From Rhinopithecus roxellana (Eukaryota; Chordata; Mammalia; Primates; Cercopithecidae), in assembly GCF_007565055.1 (NCBI RefSeq), contig NC_044558.1, positions 80,315,444 to 80,379,443 of the forward strand: a DNA stretch of 64,000 nt, in the 5' to 3' direction. Every line of letters starts with the position of its first letter. Positions within the stretch are counted from its first letter, which is position 1. The translations under genes and the position numbers were made by a program. Below are positions 41,399 through 52,329 of the stretch, in pieces. The notes beneath the pieces were generated by a model. That model was not told the DNA's origin. It did no database searches and was given only the letters and a program-made list of their open reading frames with translations.

Positions 41399-43640
41399 AA
41401 TAATTCTATATATTGGACTTTCCCAGTTCAAATTACCGATGTAGAATCAGTCAGGGTCTCCTGATTGGACCCTGGCTGATACAGAACTAGTTAAGAAAGT
41501 GGTTCTAAATACATACAGATCTCCAGGAGTGGGATTTGGAGACTCGCCATGCCTTTGGAGTTGAGTGCCATGCTGGGATTTTGACCACGTGAAATGGGGC
41601 ACCAGTGACCCACAGCAATGCAGTCCCATCACAGCGAATCAGTCACACCATCACCTGTGGTTGGTTCTGACAAAGTGCTGACTGAAGCACATGCCTTGGG
41701 AAGGCAGGTGGCTGAGGCACTTGACATGATGCCCATGACGATGGCCTCAAGGGCTGTAGTGTGGGGATAGATGCTTCTGTGTGCACTGGAGCACCTACAG
41801 GAAAATAAAATGGAATCTCGGGTCCCTTAACTCATATCAAAGCACAGTCCTAGAGCCAAAAAGCTTCCATGATGCCCTCAATGAAAATTCTTATTTATTG
41901 TAGCTGGCTTATTTACATTAGCCAGAACTAATGCTACTGAAAATTAAAAACGCAATTGAATTGTATGGGTTATAGAATTCCATCAGGTGGATTCACAGCC
42001 TCACCACATTTCTCATGTGAAAGGTAGGACATTAAGGCTGGGCACGGTGGCTCATGCCCGTAATCCCAGCACTTTGGGAGGCAGAGGCAGGTGGATCACC
42101 TGAGGTCAGGAGTTTGAGACCAGCCTGGCCAACATGGCGAAACCCCATCTCTACTAAAAATACAAAATTTAGCCAGGCATGGTGGCGTGCGCCTGTAATC
42201 CCAGCTACTTGGGAGGCTGAGGCAGGAGAATTGCTTGAACCTGGAGGGCGGAGGTTGCAATGAGCTGAGATCACACCACTGCACTCCAGCCTGGGCCATA
42301 GAGCAAGACTCCATCTCAAAAAAAAAAAAAAAGTAGGACATTAAAAGGGATGCTGAAGCTTAGAATGGGGACATCTGGTGGGACTCAGATGAAACTGAGA
42401 ATCTTGAACCCACAAGTCACTCTGAGCCTCTGTTGCCAAAGGAAGGAGCTTGCTCTGTTGTGTCTAAGGAGACTAGCTGTCCTTTTCTTGAAAACTGTAT
42501 GACAATCTCACATGAGGAGATGCCCATTCTCCTTCAGACCCACCACAACTACTCCCTGTTGGCACCTGACTCATACATAGAATCTTAGATTTTTAGTACC
42601 CACTATGGCCTCAAATGAGATAGCTTTTACACCACGAGAACTGCAAGATTTTGCCAACATATATTGGCAGAAACCTAAGGAGTGTGTGGGGGTGTCAGAC
42701 CAAAGCAGGCAGAAGAACAGGAGTAGACTGAACTCACTGACCAAGGTGCACTAAGATTTTGGATATCATGTGTTAGTTTCCTTAGCTGGAGGTGGCTCTC
42801 AAAGCTTATTTGGTTAGTGGCTGGAACTAGGACTCCATGGTGGCCTAAGTTTAGTTAGCAGAGATGCCAGAGCTACCCTGGCACGCTATGGCATGCAAAG
42901 GCTTAGGGAGATCGGAGTGTTGAAAGGATTTACCATGGCAACCTGCATACCCACCCACCAACTACATACCCCAGGAGACCCCAGAAAATGCTTTCTCTGT
43001 GAAAGAGCTGAGAAATACATTCATGGGGGAAACAGCTGCATCCTTAGAAGGTCTGCGGCTTTCTCCTTTGTAGGCCAGGTATGATGGATCGGGGGTGTGA
43101 CCACCATTGATAGGAGCTCCCAAGAGCAGAAGCCAAGAGGCAGTGCCCAACCTTCAGGCGCAATGCAAGCGTACCTGCCATAAAGGACCGCACCACATGC
43201 CTGTAGTCAGCAAGCCCTGGCCTGTAGGAGGTTTGGCAGAGGCTAACTGTCCCAAGGTCCCTGGGACTGAAATAGAGAAGCCCGCTCAAGTATTGCTTGG
43301 GGACTCATTTCACAACAAAGGGAGTGGAGCAATGGGTTCAGGCCCATAGAATTAACTTCAAGGAGAAGGAAAAGAATCAGAGGCACAGAAGACAGGAGAG
43401 GCAAGAAACCAGCAGTCCCAGAGGAAGCAGCAGAGAGACAGCAGGTGCTGTTGACTGTCCGGTTCCTGGGAGGCCGAGCTGCGTGTCCTGCACTGGGGCC
43501 CCGTGTGAGACTGCAGTATCCTCCTGAGGCTGTGTAGTATCGCGTGGGCTTTGTATTCTTTCCCTGTCTAGCAGATAATAGATCTGTAATTATTGGCTCA
43601 GGGCAGGGATGTGACTTTCACAAAAGCAGATACAAAAGCC
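41399..43640. mobile_element. Probable MaLR/ERVL internal-region remnant, non-coding
   Basis: 'gtcagggtctcctgattgga', 'ccctggctgatacagaacta', 'ttttgaccacgtgaaatggg', 'gctgaagcttagaatgggga' and 'gagatgcccattctccttca' have the flavour of MaLR internal sequence flanked by LTR edges. All frames are broken by stops; no gag, pol or env reading frame is seen. The Alu at 42,034-42,333 interrupts it. Classification is tentative. Confidence 0.35.
42034..42333 (+). mobile_element. Alu, full length, perfect target-site duplication
   Basis: 'ggctgggcacggtggctcat', 'ggaggcagaggcaggtggat', 'ccaacatggcgaaaccccat', 'gcgtgcgcctgtaatcccag' and a poly-A tail. 'gtaggacattaa' is present unchanged on both sides (ending 42,033 and starting 42,332). 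Confidence 0.95.
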
Positions 43641-43646
43641 TTTAAG

Positions 43647-43964
43647 GTTTTTTGTTTGTTTGTTTTGTTTTTTGTTTTTTTTGAGATGGAGGCTTGCTCT
43701 GTTGCCTAGGCTGGAGTGCAGTGGCGCAATCTCAGCTCACTGCAACCTCTGCCTCCCTAGTTCAAGCGATTCTCCTGCCTCAGCCTCCTGACTAGCTGGG
43801 ATTACAGACATATACCATCACGCCCAGCTAATTTTTGTATTTTTACTAGAGACAGGGTTTCACCATGTTGGCCAGGCTGGTCTCGAACTCCTGACCTCAA
43901 ATGATCCACCCGCCTCGGCCTCCCAAAGTGCTGGGATTACAGGTGTGAGTCACCGAGCCCAGCT
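43647..43964 (-). mobile_element. Alu, full length
   Basis: T/G-rich tail, 'gagatggaggcttgctctgt', 'ctgactagctgggattacag', 'tactagagacagggtttcac', 'aggtgtgagtcaccgagccc'. Confidence 0.95.
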
Positions 43965-43977
43965 TCCTTTTGTTTTT

Positions 43978-44279
43978 CTTTCTCTTTCTTTTTTTTTTTT
44001 GAGACAGAGTCTTGAGGTGTTGGCCAGGCTGGAGTGCAGTGGCGCGATCTTGGCTCACTGCAACCTCCACCTCCTGGGTTCACACCATTCTCCTGCCTCA
44101 GCCTCCCAAGTAGCTGGGACTATAGGCACCCGCCACTACACCCGGCTTTTTTTATATTTTTAGTAGAGACGGGGTTTCACCATGTTAACCAGGATGGTCT
44201 CGATCTCCTAACCTGGTGATCTGCCCGCCTTGGCCCCCAAAGTGCTGGGATTACAGGCATGAGCCACCATATCCAGCCT
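43978..44279 (-). mobile_element. Alu, full length, tandem with the previous one
   Basis: 'gagacagagtcttgaggtgt', 'gcagtggcgcgatcttggct', 'gttcacaccattctcctgcc', 'agtagagacggggtttcacc', 'gagccaccatatccagcc'. It lies 13 bases from the Alu at 43,647-43,964, in the same orientation. Confidence 0.95.
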
Positions 44280-44713
44280 TCTTTCTTTCATTTCTCAAAG
44301 ACCCTAGCTCTTAGGTTCTGGAATCATAAAGTGAAATGTCCATGGGAATCAGGCTAAGTACCGTATGTGAGTGAAACAGGGCTGGTGTAGGGCAATAGGG
44401 AGTGGACTAGACTGCGGTAAACTGGAGAGTGAACGCTCTGCTTCAAGACGTTCCAATTTAATGTTTTAAAAACAACGCTAGGGAACAGGTATTGGACTCC
44501 AGATTGACTGGGATTTTTTGAAATCACAGAGGAATCAGGACTCAAAATAGAAATAAATCTGAGTGGTAGAAAAAGGAAGGGGAATGGCTGTGGTAGACAC
44601 CTGTCTTGTGTGTACCCCTCCGTACATCTGGAGAATCCCCCACTGTCTGAGTCTTCATGAGAAACGGCAGCTGCCTCGCACAATAAACGCCAAATAATTT
44701 TAAAATAATAATG
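44280..44713. other. No gene seen
   Basis: Unique sequence between Alus without recognised repeats or coding frames. Confidence 0.35.
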
Positions 44714-44714
44714 G

Positions 44715-45016
44715 TAGGCCGGGCACGGTGGCTCACCCCTGTAATCCCAGCACTTTGGGAGACCAAGGCGGTGGATCACAAGGTCAAGATATCAAGACCA
44801 TCCTGGCCAACGTGGTGAAACCCTGTCTCTACTAAAAATACAAAAATTAGCTGGGCGGGGTAGCGTGCTTATGGTCCCAGCTATTCCAGAGGCTGAGGCA
44901 GGAGAATCGCTTGAACCCAGGAGGCGGAGGTTTCAGTGAGCCAAGATCGTGCCACTGCACTCCAGCCTGACGACAGAAAAAGACTCCATCTCAAAATAAT
45001 AATAATAATAATAATG
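44715..45016 (+). mobile_element. Alu, full length, (AAT)n tail
   Basis: 'ggccgggcacggtggctcac', 'gatcacaaggtcaagatatc', 'gggcggggtagcgtgcttat', 'ggcggaggtttcagtgagcc'. The tail is an (AAT)n run. 'aataataatggta' before the element recurs after the tail. Confidence 0.94.
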
Positions 45017-45029
45017 GTAATAGCTAAAA

Positions 45030-45260
45030 CTTAAAATGCTTACTCAGTCACCTCTTCTACATGCTTCACATATATTCTGTTATTTAGTTCACGCAGCCCC
45101 TCCCCCAGAGAGGTGGGCATGACTACACTATCCCCATTTTGTAGATGAGCAAGCTGAGGCATGCATGGCGTCCAAGCTCACACAGACATGTGGCAGAGCC
45201 TAGATTCAAATCCAGTCTGGCTCCAGCATCCACGCACTTAATGCCTTGCCACCCTTCCAG
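45030..45260 (-). mobile_element. MIR, minus orientation
   Basis: 'tatccccattttgtagatga', 'gcaagctgaggcatgcatgg', 'ccaagctcacacagacatgt', 'ggcagagcctagattcaaat' and 'ccagtctggctcc'. Confidence 0.85.
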
Positions 45261-46085
45261 TGAGGGTATTAGCTTGTGACAGAGCTCGGCCAACTAGACT
45301 TGGAATTTGGAGCAACTGATCTGAAGCAGCAGAGACAGGGAGAAGCTAATCCAGTGGCAGCAACAATGTCGAATATCCAGGGACAGCAGGGCAGCGGTGA
45401 CGATCGGCTCTGATGTTCTCTGACTCTGTCGCCCATTGCCCGGCAGCAGTGGTAGCGATGGCCTCATCAGGCAGATTCCATGGCATGCTTCCCTTTGTCT
45501 GCACGTCCTCTTTGGAGACTATTTTTGCAGTTTCTCAACAACTCTGTGAGCTCTCCAGGTGTTGTTTCAATAAATTCCTTTTCCACTTGAGTCAACTGGA
45601 GTCCACCTTTGTTGCTCACACCCAGGTATCCCAACTGATGGGCCCCATTTGATGCACACCTGTGTCTGTGATCCCAGATCTGTGGCTGCAGCACTTACAA
45701 TAAGCTCTCTTGTGACTCAAGCTTCTGTGGGAGGGATTCTGGCCTTTGCAGCTCTCCAGCCCTGTATTCAAATAACCCTGACTTTCCAGACTCTGAAGCC
45801 ACACCAGGAGGGGAACAAGGCTACAGGTCTACCCAGCTCTAGTACAATCACATCTGTTCAGGTGACAGTGGCCAGGACTGCTGCAGATAGTGCCATTATG
45901 GCCAGGTATTGAGCTGACCCAGATGAGGGTGTTTTTTTTTTTTTTATCACATTTCATCATTATTAAGAATTAGCTCTGTGTCATTAGCACACCAAGCTAT
46001 CAACTCAAATCCGTCCTACCATCTGGAAGAGGCTCACACGAACACCATGGAGCCCAGATGGATGCTGTTAGGAGAGCTGTGAGCA
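45261..46085. other. No gene seen
   Basis: No named repeat apart from a poly-T at about 45,931-45,945. Frames up to 87 codons have no coding evidence. Confidence 0.35.
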
Positions 46086-46089
46086 GAGA

Positions 46090-46455
46090 TCAGCAGAGAG
46101 GGAGGGAGGGAGAGACAGAGAAAGACAGAGCAGACACAGAGAGAAATAGAGACAGACAGAAATAGAGAGACAGAGACAGAGAAATAGAGAAACGGGGAAA
46201 GAAAGGGAGAGACATAGAAAGAGGGGAAGGGAGAAAAAGATAGATAATGAGAAATAAAGACAGCGATAGAAAAACAGAGAGAGACTTATAGAAAAGGGAA
46301 ATCAAAGAGGAGAGAGAGATACACAGAAAGAGAAACATAGAGACAGTGGGAGAAGGGGAGAAAGAGACAAAAAGACAAAGAAAGAGATGGAGAGTGAGCA
46401 AGAGAGTTGTAAGGAGAGAAACTGAGAAACAGGGACTGTAAGAGAGACAGACAAT
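46090..46455 (+). repeat. GA-rich polypurine tract
   Basis: About 365 bases of imperfect (GAGACAGAGA)n and (GAAA)n with very few pyrimidines. The minus strand reads as Ser/Leu/Phe-rich open frames, which are low complexity. Confidence 0.92.
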
Positions 46456-46619
46456 GTCGAGGAGACCCCGTGACAAGGAGAGATGGGATGTGTCAGGGCA
46501 CCCTGGGACAAAGTTCCTGGGACAGATAAAGCCACAGCTGTGCTTCCCTCTCTCCCAGGGACCACGCCTTGCAAAGGAAGGTGGGGCCCTCCTATTAAGG
46601 GGTCAAAGGTGAACAAGAA

Positions 46620-46742
46620 TGAGGAACAACCCAAACATCCATTAATAAGGAGGGGCGTAAATTACACAAGATTCATACAATGGAATACTATACAGAAACT
46701 GAATTTTAAAATATTGTTTTTAAAAAAACAAAAAAGACACAA
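46620..46742 (+). mobile_element. Old L1 fragment
   Basis: 'caacccaaacatccattaat', 'attcatacaatggaatacta' and 'tacagaaactgaatttt' match the L1 3' motif 'acaacccaaatgtccatc..atggaatactatgcagc'. Confidence 0.6.
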
Positions 46743-46764
46743 GTTTCAAGGAAGAACTCTCCTT

Positions 46765-47125
46765 AGGAGATGTGTTAGTCTATTCAGGATGCCACAACAA
46801 AATGCCTTAGTGGGTTGTTTATAAGCAACAGAAATGTATTGCACATAGTTCTGGAGGCTGGGCAGTCCAAGTTCAACGTGCCAGCAGATTCCATGAGGGC
46901 CCACCCTCTGCATCACAGGTGGCCCCTTCTTGCAGCATCTTCGCTTGGTGGAAGGGGTGAAGAAGCTCCCTTGGGCCTCCTTTAAGAGGGCACTAATCCC
47001 AATCATGACAGTGGGGCCCTCATGACCTTGTCACCTCCCAAAGGCCCCACCTCTTGCTACCCCCAAGGTAGGGATTAGGTTTCCACATAAGAATCTTCAG
47101 ACCATAGCAGGAGACAACAGTCCTA
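46765..47125 (-). mobile_element. MaLR-type LTR remnant
   Basis: 'gtgttagtctattcaggatg', 'ccacaacaaaatgccttagt', 'cagaaatgtattgcacatag', 'ttctggaggctgggcagtcc', 'tgaccttgtcacctcccaaa' and 'gggattaggtttccacataa' follow a reversed MaLR LTR. Non-coding. Confidence 0.65.
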
Positions 47126-48300
47126 ATTATGCACATTTGTTTCAACAGCTTCCCCAGCTCCGTCCTCAGCTTGGCATTGCTGGCAGGTGACCTAAGACAA
47201 CAGAAGGGTGTCACTAAATCACATTTGGGGCTGTCACCATGGTTTCCAGAAGAACATTTGTGAAGCACACCCTTCCGTCTCCCTCAGTTGAAGCTGGCCT
47301 TGAATCAGGGGCCTTTGGAGGAAGGCAAAAGGTTCTAATGTAAGGAGGTGAACACCTTTCCCTCTCACCTGCCCCATCCCCATCTCTACCCACCCCCCAA
47401 CACACACACACACACATAGCCATGGCTGGGACAGTTAGCAAGTCCTTCTCCCAGCCTGGTCAGACCCAGAGCAGGAAGAGCACTGTGACAGAGTCCCCTC
47501 CCAGAGCCATGCCTCAGCAGGCTGTTCCCAGGCTGCTCACAAAGGTCCCATGAAGAACCCGGGCAAGAATCCATTTGCCATGTGCCCCATTTCCTAGATG
47601 TGGACACTGAGTCCCAAAACAGGTGATGTGATAAGCTAGCCAAGGGCCAGGACTTCTGCACTCACAGCCTGCCAAGGGGGCCAAGGGGGAGCCACGGTTT
47701 CTGCCTGCACAGCAGCCGTTCCCTTCCCTGCTGAGAGGAGGAGGCAGCTCTCCTTTGGTGAACTACAAAGGGATGTTGTTGAAAAGGGATGCTCCCGACC
47801 ATGATTGGTCACATGACCCAAGCCTAGCCAATCAGATTCACAGGGAGGGTTTGGGACAAGCCGGGTACCCTAATTTCCACCAATGAGAGTCAGGCCTGAG
47901 AGTTTTGCTGGAACCCCTGGTTCCGAGAAGTCCAGCTTCTTGGAAAATGCCCCTGGAGTGTTCTTGGGTTGCTGAGAAGCAGGCCCTGAGAGGAGGCCAG
48001 AAGGACAAGGGATATTGGGGGTGATTCCTATGAAAGATAAAAGGTGGAGGAAGCAGAACTGGGAAGAAAAGCCTTTAGCCCCTGACGCGAATCTCACGGC
48101 AGCCATCACAGCAAGGTCCGGTAAATTTATACTTATATTTATATTATTATCAGATATAATACTCATCATCTAAAGTATTTTGAGTACCACACTTAAACGT
48201 TTTTGTTTTTCCAAACTTGACCTTTATACATCAAAGGAGGCTTCTTTCCACCCCGCACAGCTTGGATGGAGCCAGTGAGCAGAACTAGGCCCAGCCACTG
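47126..48300. other. No gene seen; small (CA)n
   Basis: A (CA)n run at 47,399-47,416 and otherwise unnamed sequence. 47,800-47,900 has the 'ggtcacatgacccaagcctagccaatcag' wording seen in several old LTR remnants here. Confidence 0.35.
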
Positions 48301-48640
48301 CCTTTGGTTTGTCTTCCTCTGAAGGAAAAATACACCAGCAAAGACGACGTTCTATCACCCAATTTGAGTGTCTCATTACAATTACATAATGCTAATTGCC
48401 AGCTTTGTGTTCCATTTGGCAACTTGTTAAAGTAATTGAACAAAATATAACTAATGAACAATTATAATGAAGTTCATAATTAGGTCCTTGAAACACTTGA
48501 TACAAAAAATATTTCAGATTCTTTTTTAAAAATACTGTACTCAAGTGAGGTGAGGTGAGGCCGACCCAGGAACTGGAGAAAGCTTTGAATGGCTCCTCTG
48601 GTTTGAAAGGAATAAAGTTCCTCAAATCATTACCCAGGTA
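48300..48640. other. Candidate conserved non-coding element, AT-rich
   Basis: A repeat-free AT-rich block has many TAAT/ATTA homeodomain-type cores: 'tctcattacaattacataat', 'gctaattgcc', 'gtaattgaac', 'aactaatgaac', 'tcataattaggtcc'. There is no open frame of note. The inference rests on composition only. Confidence 0.28.
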
Positions 48641-49101
48641 GCAGCACTGGCCTCCCAGAGCTGATACACTAATTTGAAGGAGATGGTGGATGTGAGTGGC
48701 TAACTCGAGGCTTGGCAGGTAGTAGGTGAACAAGAAATACTTGTTCCTTCCCTCCTGTTGGGCAGGAAGTTCACTGAGGGGAGACAATGCTATCCATTAC
48801 TGTCTATATTCTGTGGGGCCTTGTCTGGGAGCCTGACACCCAGAGGTTCTTCGAAAGTGGAGCTAAAAAGAGAATATTGAATCTGCTGCTTCCTGAAGAC
48901 CTCCTTCCCCGCCACTCAAGATGAACAATAACAGAGGAACCACAGGTCACACACTCAGATGAGCAACAGTACAGCGGACTCTGTAGTTGGCAACCCAACA
49001 GCCATTACCACAATCGAGGTGAAAAATTCAGTATCTAAATAGTAACTTCACAGTGGAGAAGACTGGAAGCCCCACCTTACCCAAGCAGCCAAAGTTAACA
49101 T

Positions 49102-49240
49102 CCCCAATAATGGGACTAATGAGCATTAGTCCCATTATTAATAATGAGCATTAGTCCCATTAATAATGAGCATTAGTCCCATTATTAATAATGAGCATTA
49201 GTCCCATTATTAATAATGAGCATTAGTCCCATTATTGGGG
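49102..49240. repeat. Palindrome-seeded 25-bp tandem repeat
   Basis: The block begins CCCCAATAATGGGACTAATG and ends with its exact reverse complement CATTAGTCCCATTATTGGGG. Between them the half-site 'gagcattagtcccatta' recurs at 49,121, 49,146, 49,168, 49,193 and 49,218 (spacings 25, 22, 25, 25). It looks like a 42-bp near-perfect palindrome whose right half has been copied five times. Confidence 0.95.
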
Positions 49241-49515
49241 CTCTGATGTGTGGCCTCTGATATGACCTACCTCAAGAAGGCCTCAGCACCACCTCCACAC
49301 AGTCCTGCCAAAAGTTCCTAACTGAATCCAAACATCGGGAGCCATCAGACAACCCAATGTGAAGAGCATGCTGCAAAGTCACTGGCCTGTCCTCTCGAAA
49401 ACATCAAAGCCATGGAAGGCAAAGAAAGTCCCAGGGAGTTCTTCTGATTCACGGAGAATAAGGAGATGTTTCAACAGAGTGCATTGTGTGATCTGGGCCT
49501 TTATTCTGCTATAAA

Positions 49516-49519
<4 letters not shown>

Positions 49520-49548
<29 letters not shown>

Positions 49549-49828
49549 GAGATGGAGTCTTGCTCTGTCCCCCAGGCTGGAGTGCAGTGGCGCCATCTGG
49601 GCTCACTGCAAGCTCCGCCTCCCGGGTTCATGCCATTCTCTTGCCTTGTCCTCCCGAGTAGCTGGGACTACAGGCACCCACCACCACGCCTGGGTAATTT
49701 TTTCTTTTTTAGTAGAGATGGGGTTTCACTGTGTTAGCCAGGATGGTCTTAATCTCCTGACCTCGTGATCCGCCCGCCTCGGACTCTCAAAGTGCTGGGA
49801 TTACAGGCGTGAGTCACCGTGTCCAGCC
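49520..49828 (-). mobile_element. Alu, AluY-like
   Basis: 29 T, 'gagatggagtcttgctctgt', 'ctcactgcaagctccgcctc', 'gggtttcactgtgttagcca', 'tcaccgtgtccagcc'. 'AAAGGAC' occurs on both sides. 'aagctccgcctcccgggttc' is AluY-type wording. Confidence 0.94.
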
Positions 49829-50185
49829 AAAGGACATTATTAAGACAAAGGCAGGATCTGAAAAAGGTTAGTAGATTAGATAATAGTAGTTTCCATGTTA
49901 ATTTCCTGATGATTGTGCTATGGCTATGTAAGAGAATATCCTCGTTTTTAGGAATTCACAATGGAGTATTTAGGGACAAAGGGACATTGTGTCTGCAGTT
50001 GACTCAAACCATTCAGAAAAAAAAAAACCACATAAGTGTGTATGTATGCATGTGTGTATATGTAGGGAGACAGAAAAAGATTAAACAAATGTCACATGAT
50101 GCCAACATTTGGGCAGTTTGAAGAATATCTAGAACTGTTTACGTTATTCTTGAAATTTTAATTTGAAATTATGTCAAAACACAAA
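49829..50185. other. No gene seen
   Basis: A/T-rich unique sequence with a (TG)-rich patch at 50,036-50,062. Confidence 0.35.
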
Positions 50186-50189
50186 AAGG

Positions 50190-50475
50190 AAAGGAATACA
50201 GATACCTGCTTCCCAGTTTCCTCTAGAGCTAGGGGTGGCCAAGAGACACAGTTCTAGCCAATGAATTGGGGGAGAAGGCTGCTGAGGATCTTTCTGGGGA
50301 TAAATTTTCCTCTGGTAAAATAAGAATGGGCTTCAAAGAGACTTCTCACTGCACTGGCTGGCTCCTTGCTTTAAGAATGTGAGGATGTGATGCCAGAGCT
50401 GCAGCAGCCATCTTGTGACCATGAGGAAAAGGCCAAGAAACTCACAAAGCTGTCCCCATGTATGAGTTTCCCTGA
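50190..50475 (+). mobile_element. Old LTR/DNA-repeat remnant, family not named
   Basis: 'tagctaggggtggccaagag'-like text, 'gccaatgaattgggggagaa', 'ggataaattttcctctggt', 'gcagcagccatcttgtgacc' and 'atgaggaaaaggccaagaaa' parallel the element at 8,315-8,690. Confidence 0.5.
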
Positions 50476-50860
50476 TACTGCTGCCCCACTTATTAGGTTA
50501 CATAAGATCATTCAATTCCTGTACTCCTTCAATCCCATTCATCATTCCAGGCCCAATGTCAGAACCTGTATCACTCAGGACCAGGCGGACAGGGCAGCCC
50601 CCATGTCAAATATTACCAAAGGGAAAAGAGAGCTCCGGAGACTCTTACATCAGCAAGGAAGTGCTGTGGCCTAGAAACGACACGTCCCTTCCACTCACAA
50701 CTCATTGGCCTTCATAGAACACAGGGCCTGGCGCTGATTCCACAATTCTTATTCTTGAGGGGTTTGCATGCCTAAGTTTTGACCCTCTTCCTCAACTATA
50801 AATTCCTCATCGTCAGTTTTTAAAGATACTGATGCCCAGATTTTCCCCAAACTATTCAAA

Positions 50861-51102
50861 TCATCACCTGAAGTCAGGAGTCCGAGACCAGCCTGGGCAA
50901 CATGGGGAAACCCCATCTCTACTAAAAACACAAAAATTAGCCAGGCGTGGCGGCGGGCGCCTGTAATCCCAGCTACTCAGGAGACTGAGGCACGAGAATC
51001 ACTTGAACCTGGGAGGCAGAGGGTTGCAGTGAGCCGATATCGTGGCACTGCACTCCAGCCTGAGTGACAAAATGAGGTTCCGTCTAAAAAATTTTTTAAA
51101 AA
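50861..51102 (+). mobile_element. Alu, 5'-truncated
   Basis: Begins at 'atcacctgaagtcaggagtc' and runs through 'gtggcggcgggcgcctgtaa', 'cacgagaatcacttgaacct', 'gtggcactgcactccagcct' to a short A-rich tail. Confidence 0.92.
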
Positions 51103-51134
51103 TCAGAATCCCTGCGAGTAGGGCCTGGAAATCA

Positions 51135-52310
51135 GTATTTTACAATTCAGGTATAACATACATTTATAGTCCACAGCAAAAATTTTAACTGTACATCTCA
51201 AATATTTTTATTATGGTAAAATATACATAACATAAAACTTGCCACTTTACCCATTTTTAAGTGTACAGTTCAGTGGCATCAAGTACATTCACGGTGTTAT
51301 GCAAAAGTCACCACCATCCATTTACAGAACCTTTTTATCATCCCAAACAAAAACTATGTACCCATCAAACATGCTCTCCCCATTCCTTCTCTCTCCCCAT
51401 CCCTGAATAAGCTCTGGTCTACTTTCTGTCTCTATGAATTTGACTATTCTAGGTATTTCATAGAAGTGGAATCATACAGTATTTTTCATTTTGTGACCAG
51501 GGTCTGTCACTTATGATAATGTGTTCAAAGTTCATGCACACAGTGTATGCCTGCATGTGTGTGTGTGCACATGTATGCATGTGTTCATTCCTTTTCATAT
51601 AATATTATGAAATAAAATGTGTTCTGGCCAGGCGCGGTGGTTCAAGCCTGTAATCCCAGCACTTTGGGAGGCCGAGACGGGCAGATCATGAGGTCAGGAG
51701 ATTGAGACCATCCTGGCTAACACGGTGAAACCCCATCTCTACTAAAAAATACAAAAAACTAGCCGGGTGTGGCGGCAGGCGCCTGTAGTCCCAGCTACTC
51801 GGGAGGCTGAGGCAGGAGAATGGCGTGAACCCGGGAGGCGGAGCTTGCAGTGAGCTGAGATCCGGCCACTGCACTCCAGCCTGGGCGACAGAGCGAGACT
51901 CCGTTTCAAAAAAAAAAAAAATGTGTTCTATCCCTACAACAGAATATTTTTCAGCCACAAAAAGGAATGAAGTTCCTCTATCTTCTACAGTATTCTATTG
52001 CAGGGATAGAACACGTTTTGTTTATCATTCATCAGTGACAAACGCTTGGGATGCCTCCGCCTTTTGGTGATTGTGAATAACGCTGCTGCAAACATTAGCA
52101 TACAAGCATCTGTTTGTGTCCTGGCTTTCAGTTCTTTTAGGTATATACCTAGTAGTGCAACTCCCAGCTCACAGGGTAATTATAAGTTTAACTTTCTGAG
52201 GAACCACCAGCATGTTTCCACAACAGATGCACAATTTACATTCCCACCAGCGAGGCACCAGGGTTCCAGTTTTTCCACATCCTCCTCAAAGCCCAGCTGT
52301 TTGGTACACA
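51135..52310 (+). mobile_element. Old L1 3' region, split by a young AluY
   Basis: The left part (51,165-51,625) has 'tatggtaaaatatacataac', 'agtgtacagttcagtggcat', 'ctctatgaatttgactattc'. The right part (51,922-52,310) has 'ttttggtgattgtgaataac', 'gctgctgcaaacattagcat', 'taggtatatacctagtagtg' and 'ttacattcccaccagcgagg'. The Alu at 51,626-51,921 divides the L1 with a clean duplication. Confidence 0.8.
51626..51921 (+). mobile_element. Young AluY (Old World monkey type)
   Basis: 'ggccaggcgcggtggttcaa', 'gcagatcatgaggtcaggag', 'tggctaacacggtgaaaccc', 'ggcgcctgtagtcccagcta', 'gagatccggccactgcactc', 'gcgacagagcgagactccgt'. CpGs are well preserved, and 'aatgtgttct' is duplicated exactly on both sides, so the insertion is recent. 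Confidence 0.96.
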
Positions 52311-52329
52311 TATATGAACTCAAGTAACC

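Noticed and set aside
41399..43640. Possible retroviral coding region
   Set aside because: Only decayed, stop-ridden MaLR-like internal sequence was seen; no gag, pol or env motif.
46090..46476. Membrane-protein-like Leu/Ser/Phe minus frame
   Set aside because: It is the complement of a polypurine tract; hydrophobic composition comes from CTC/TCT/TTT codons.
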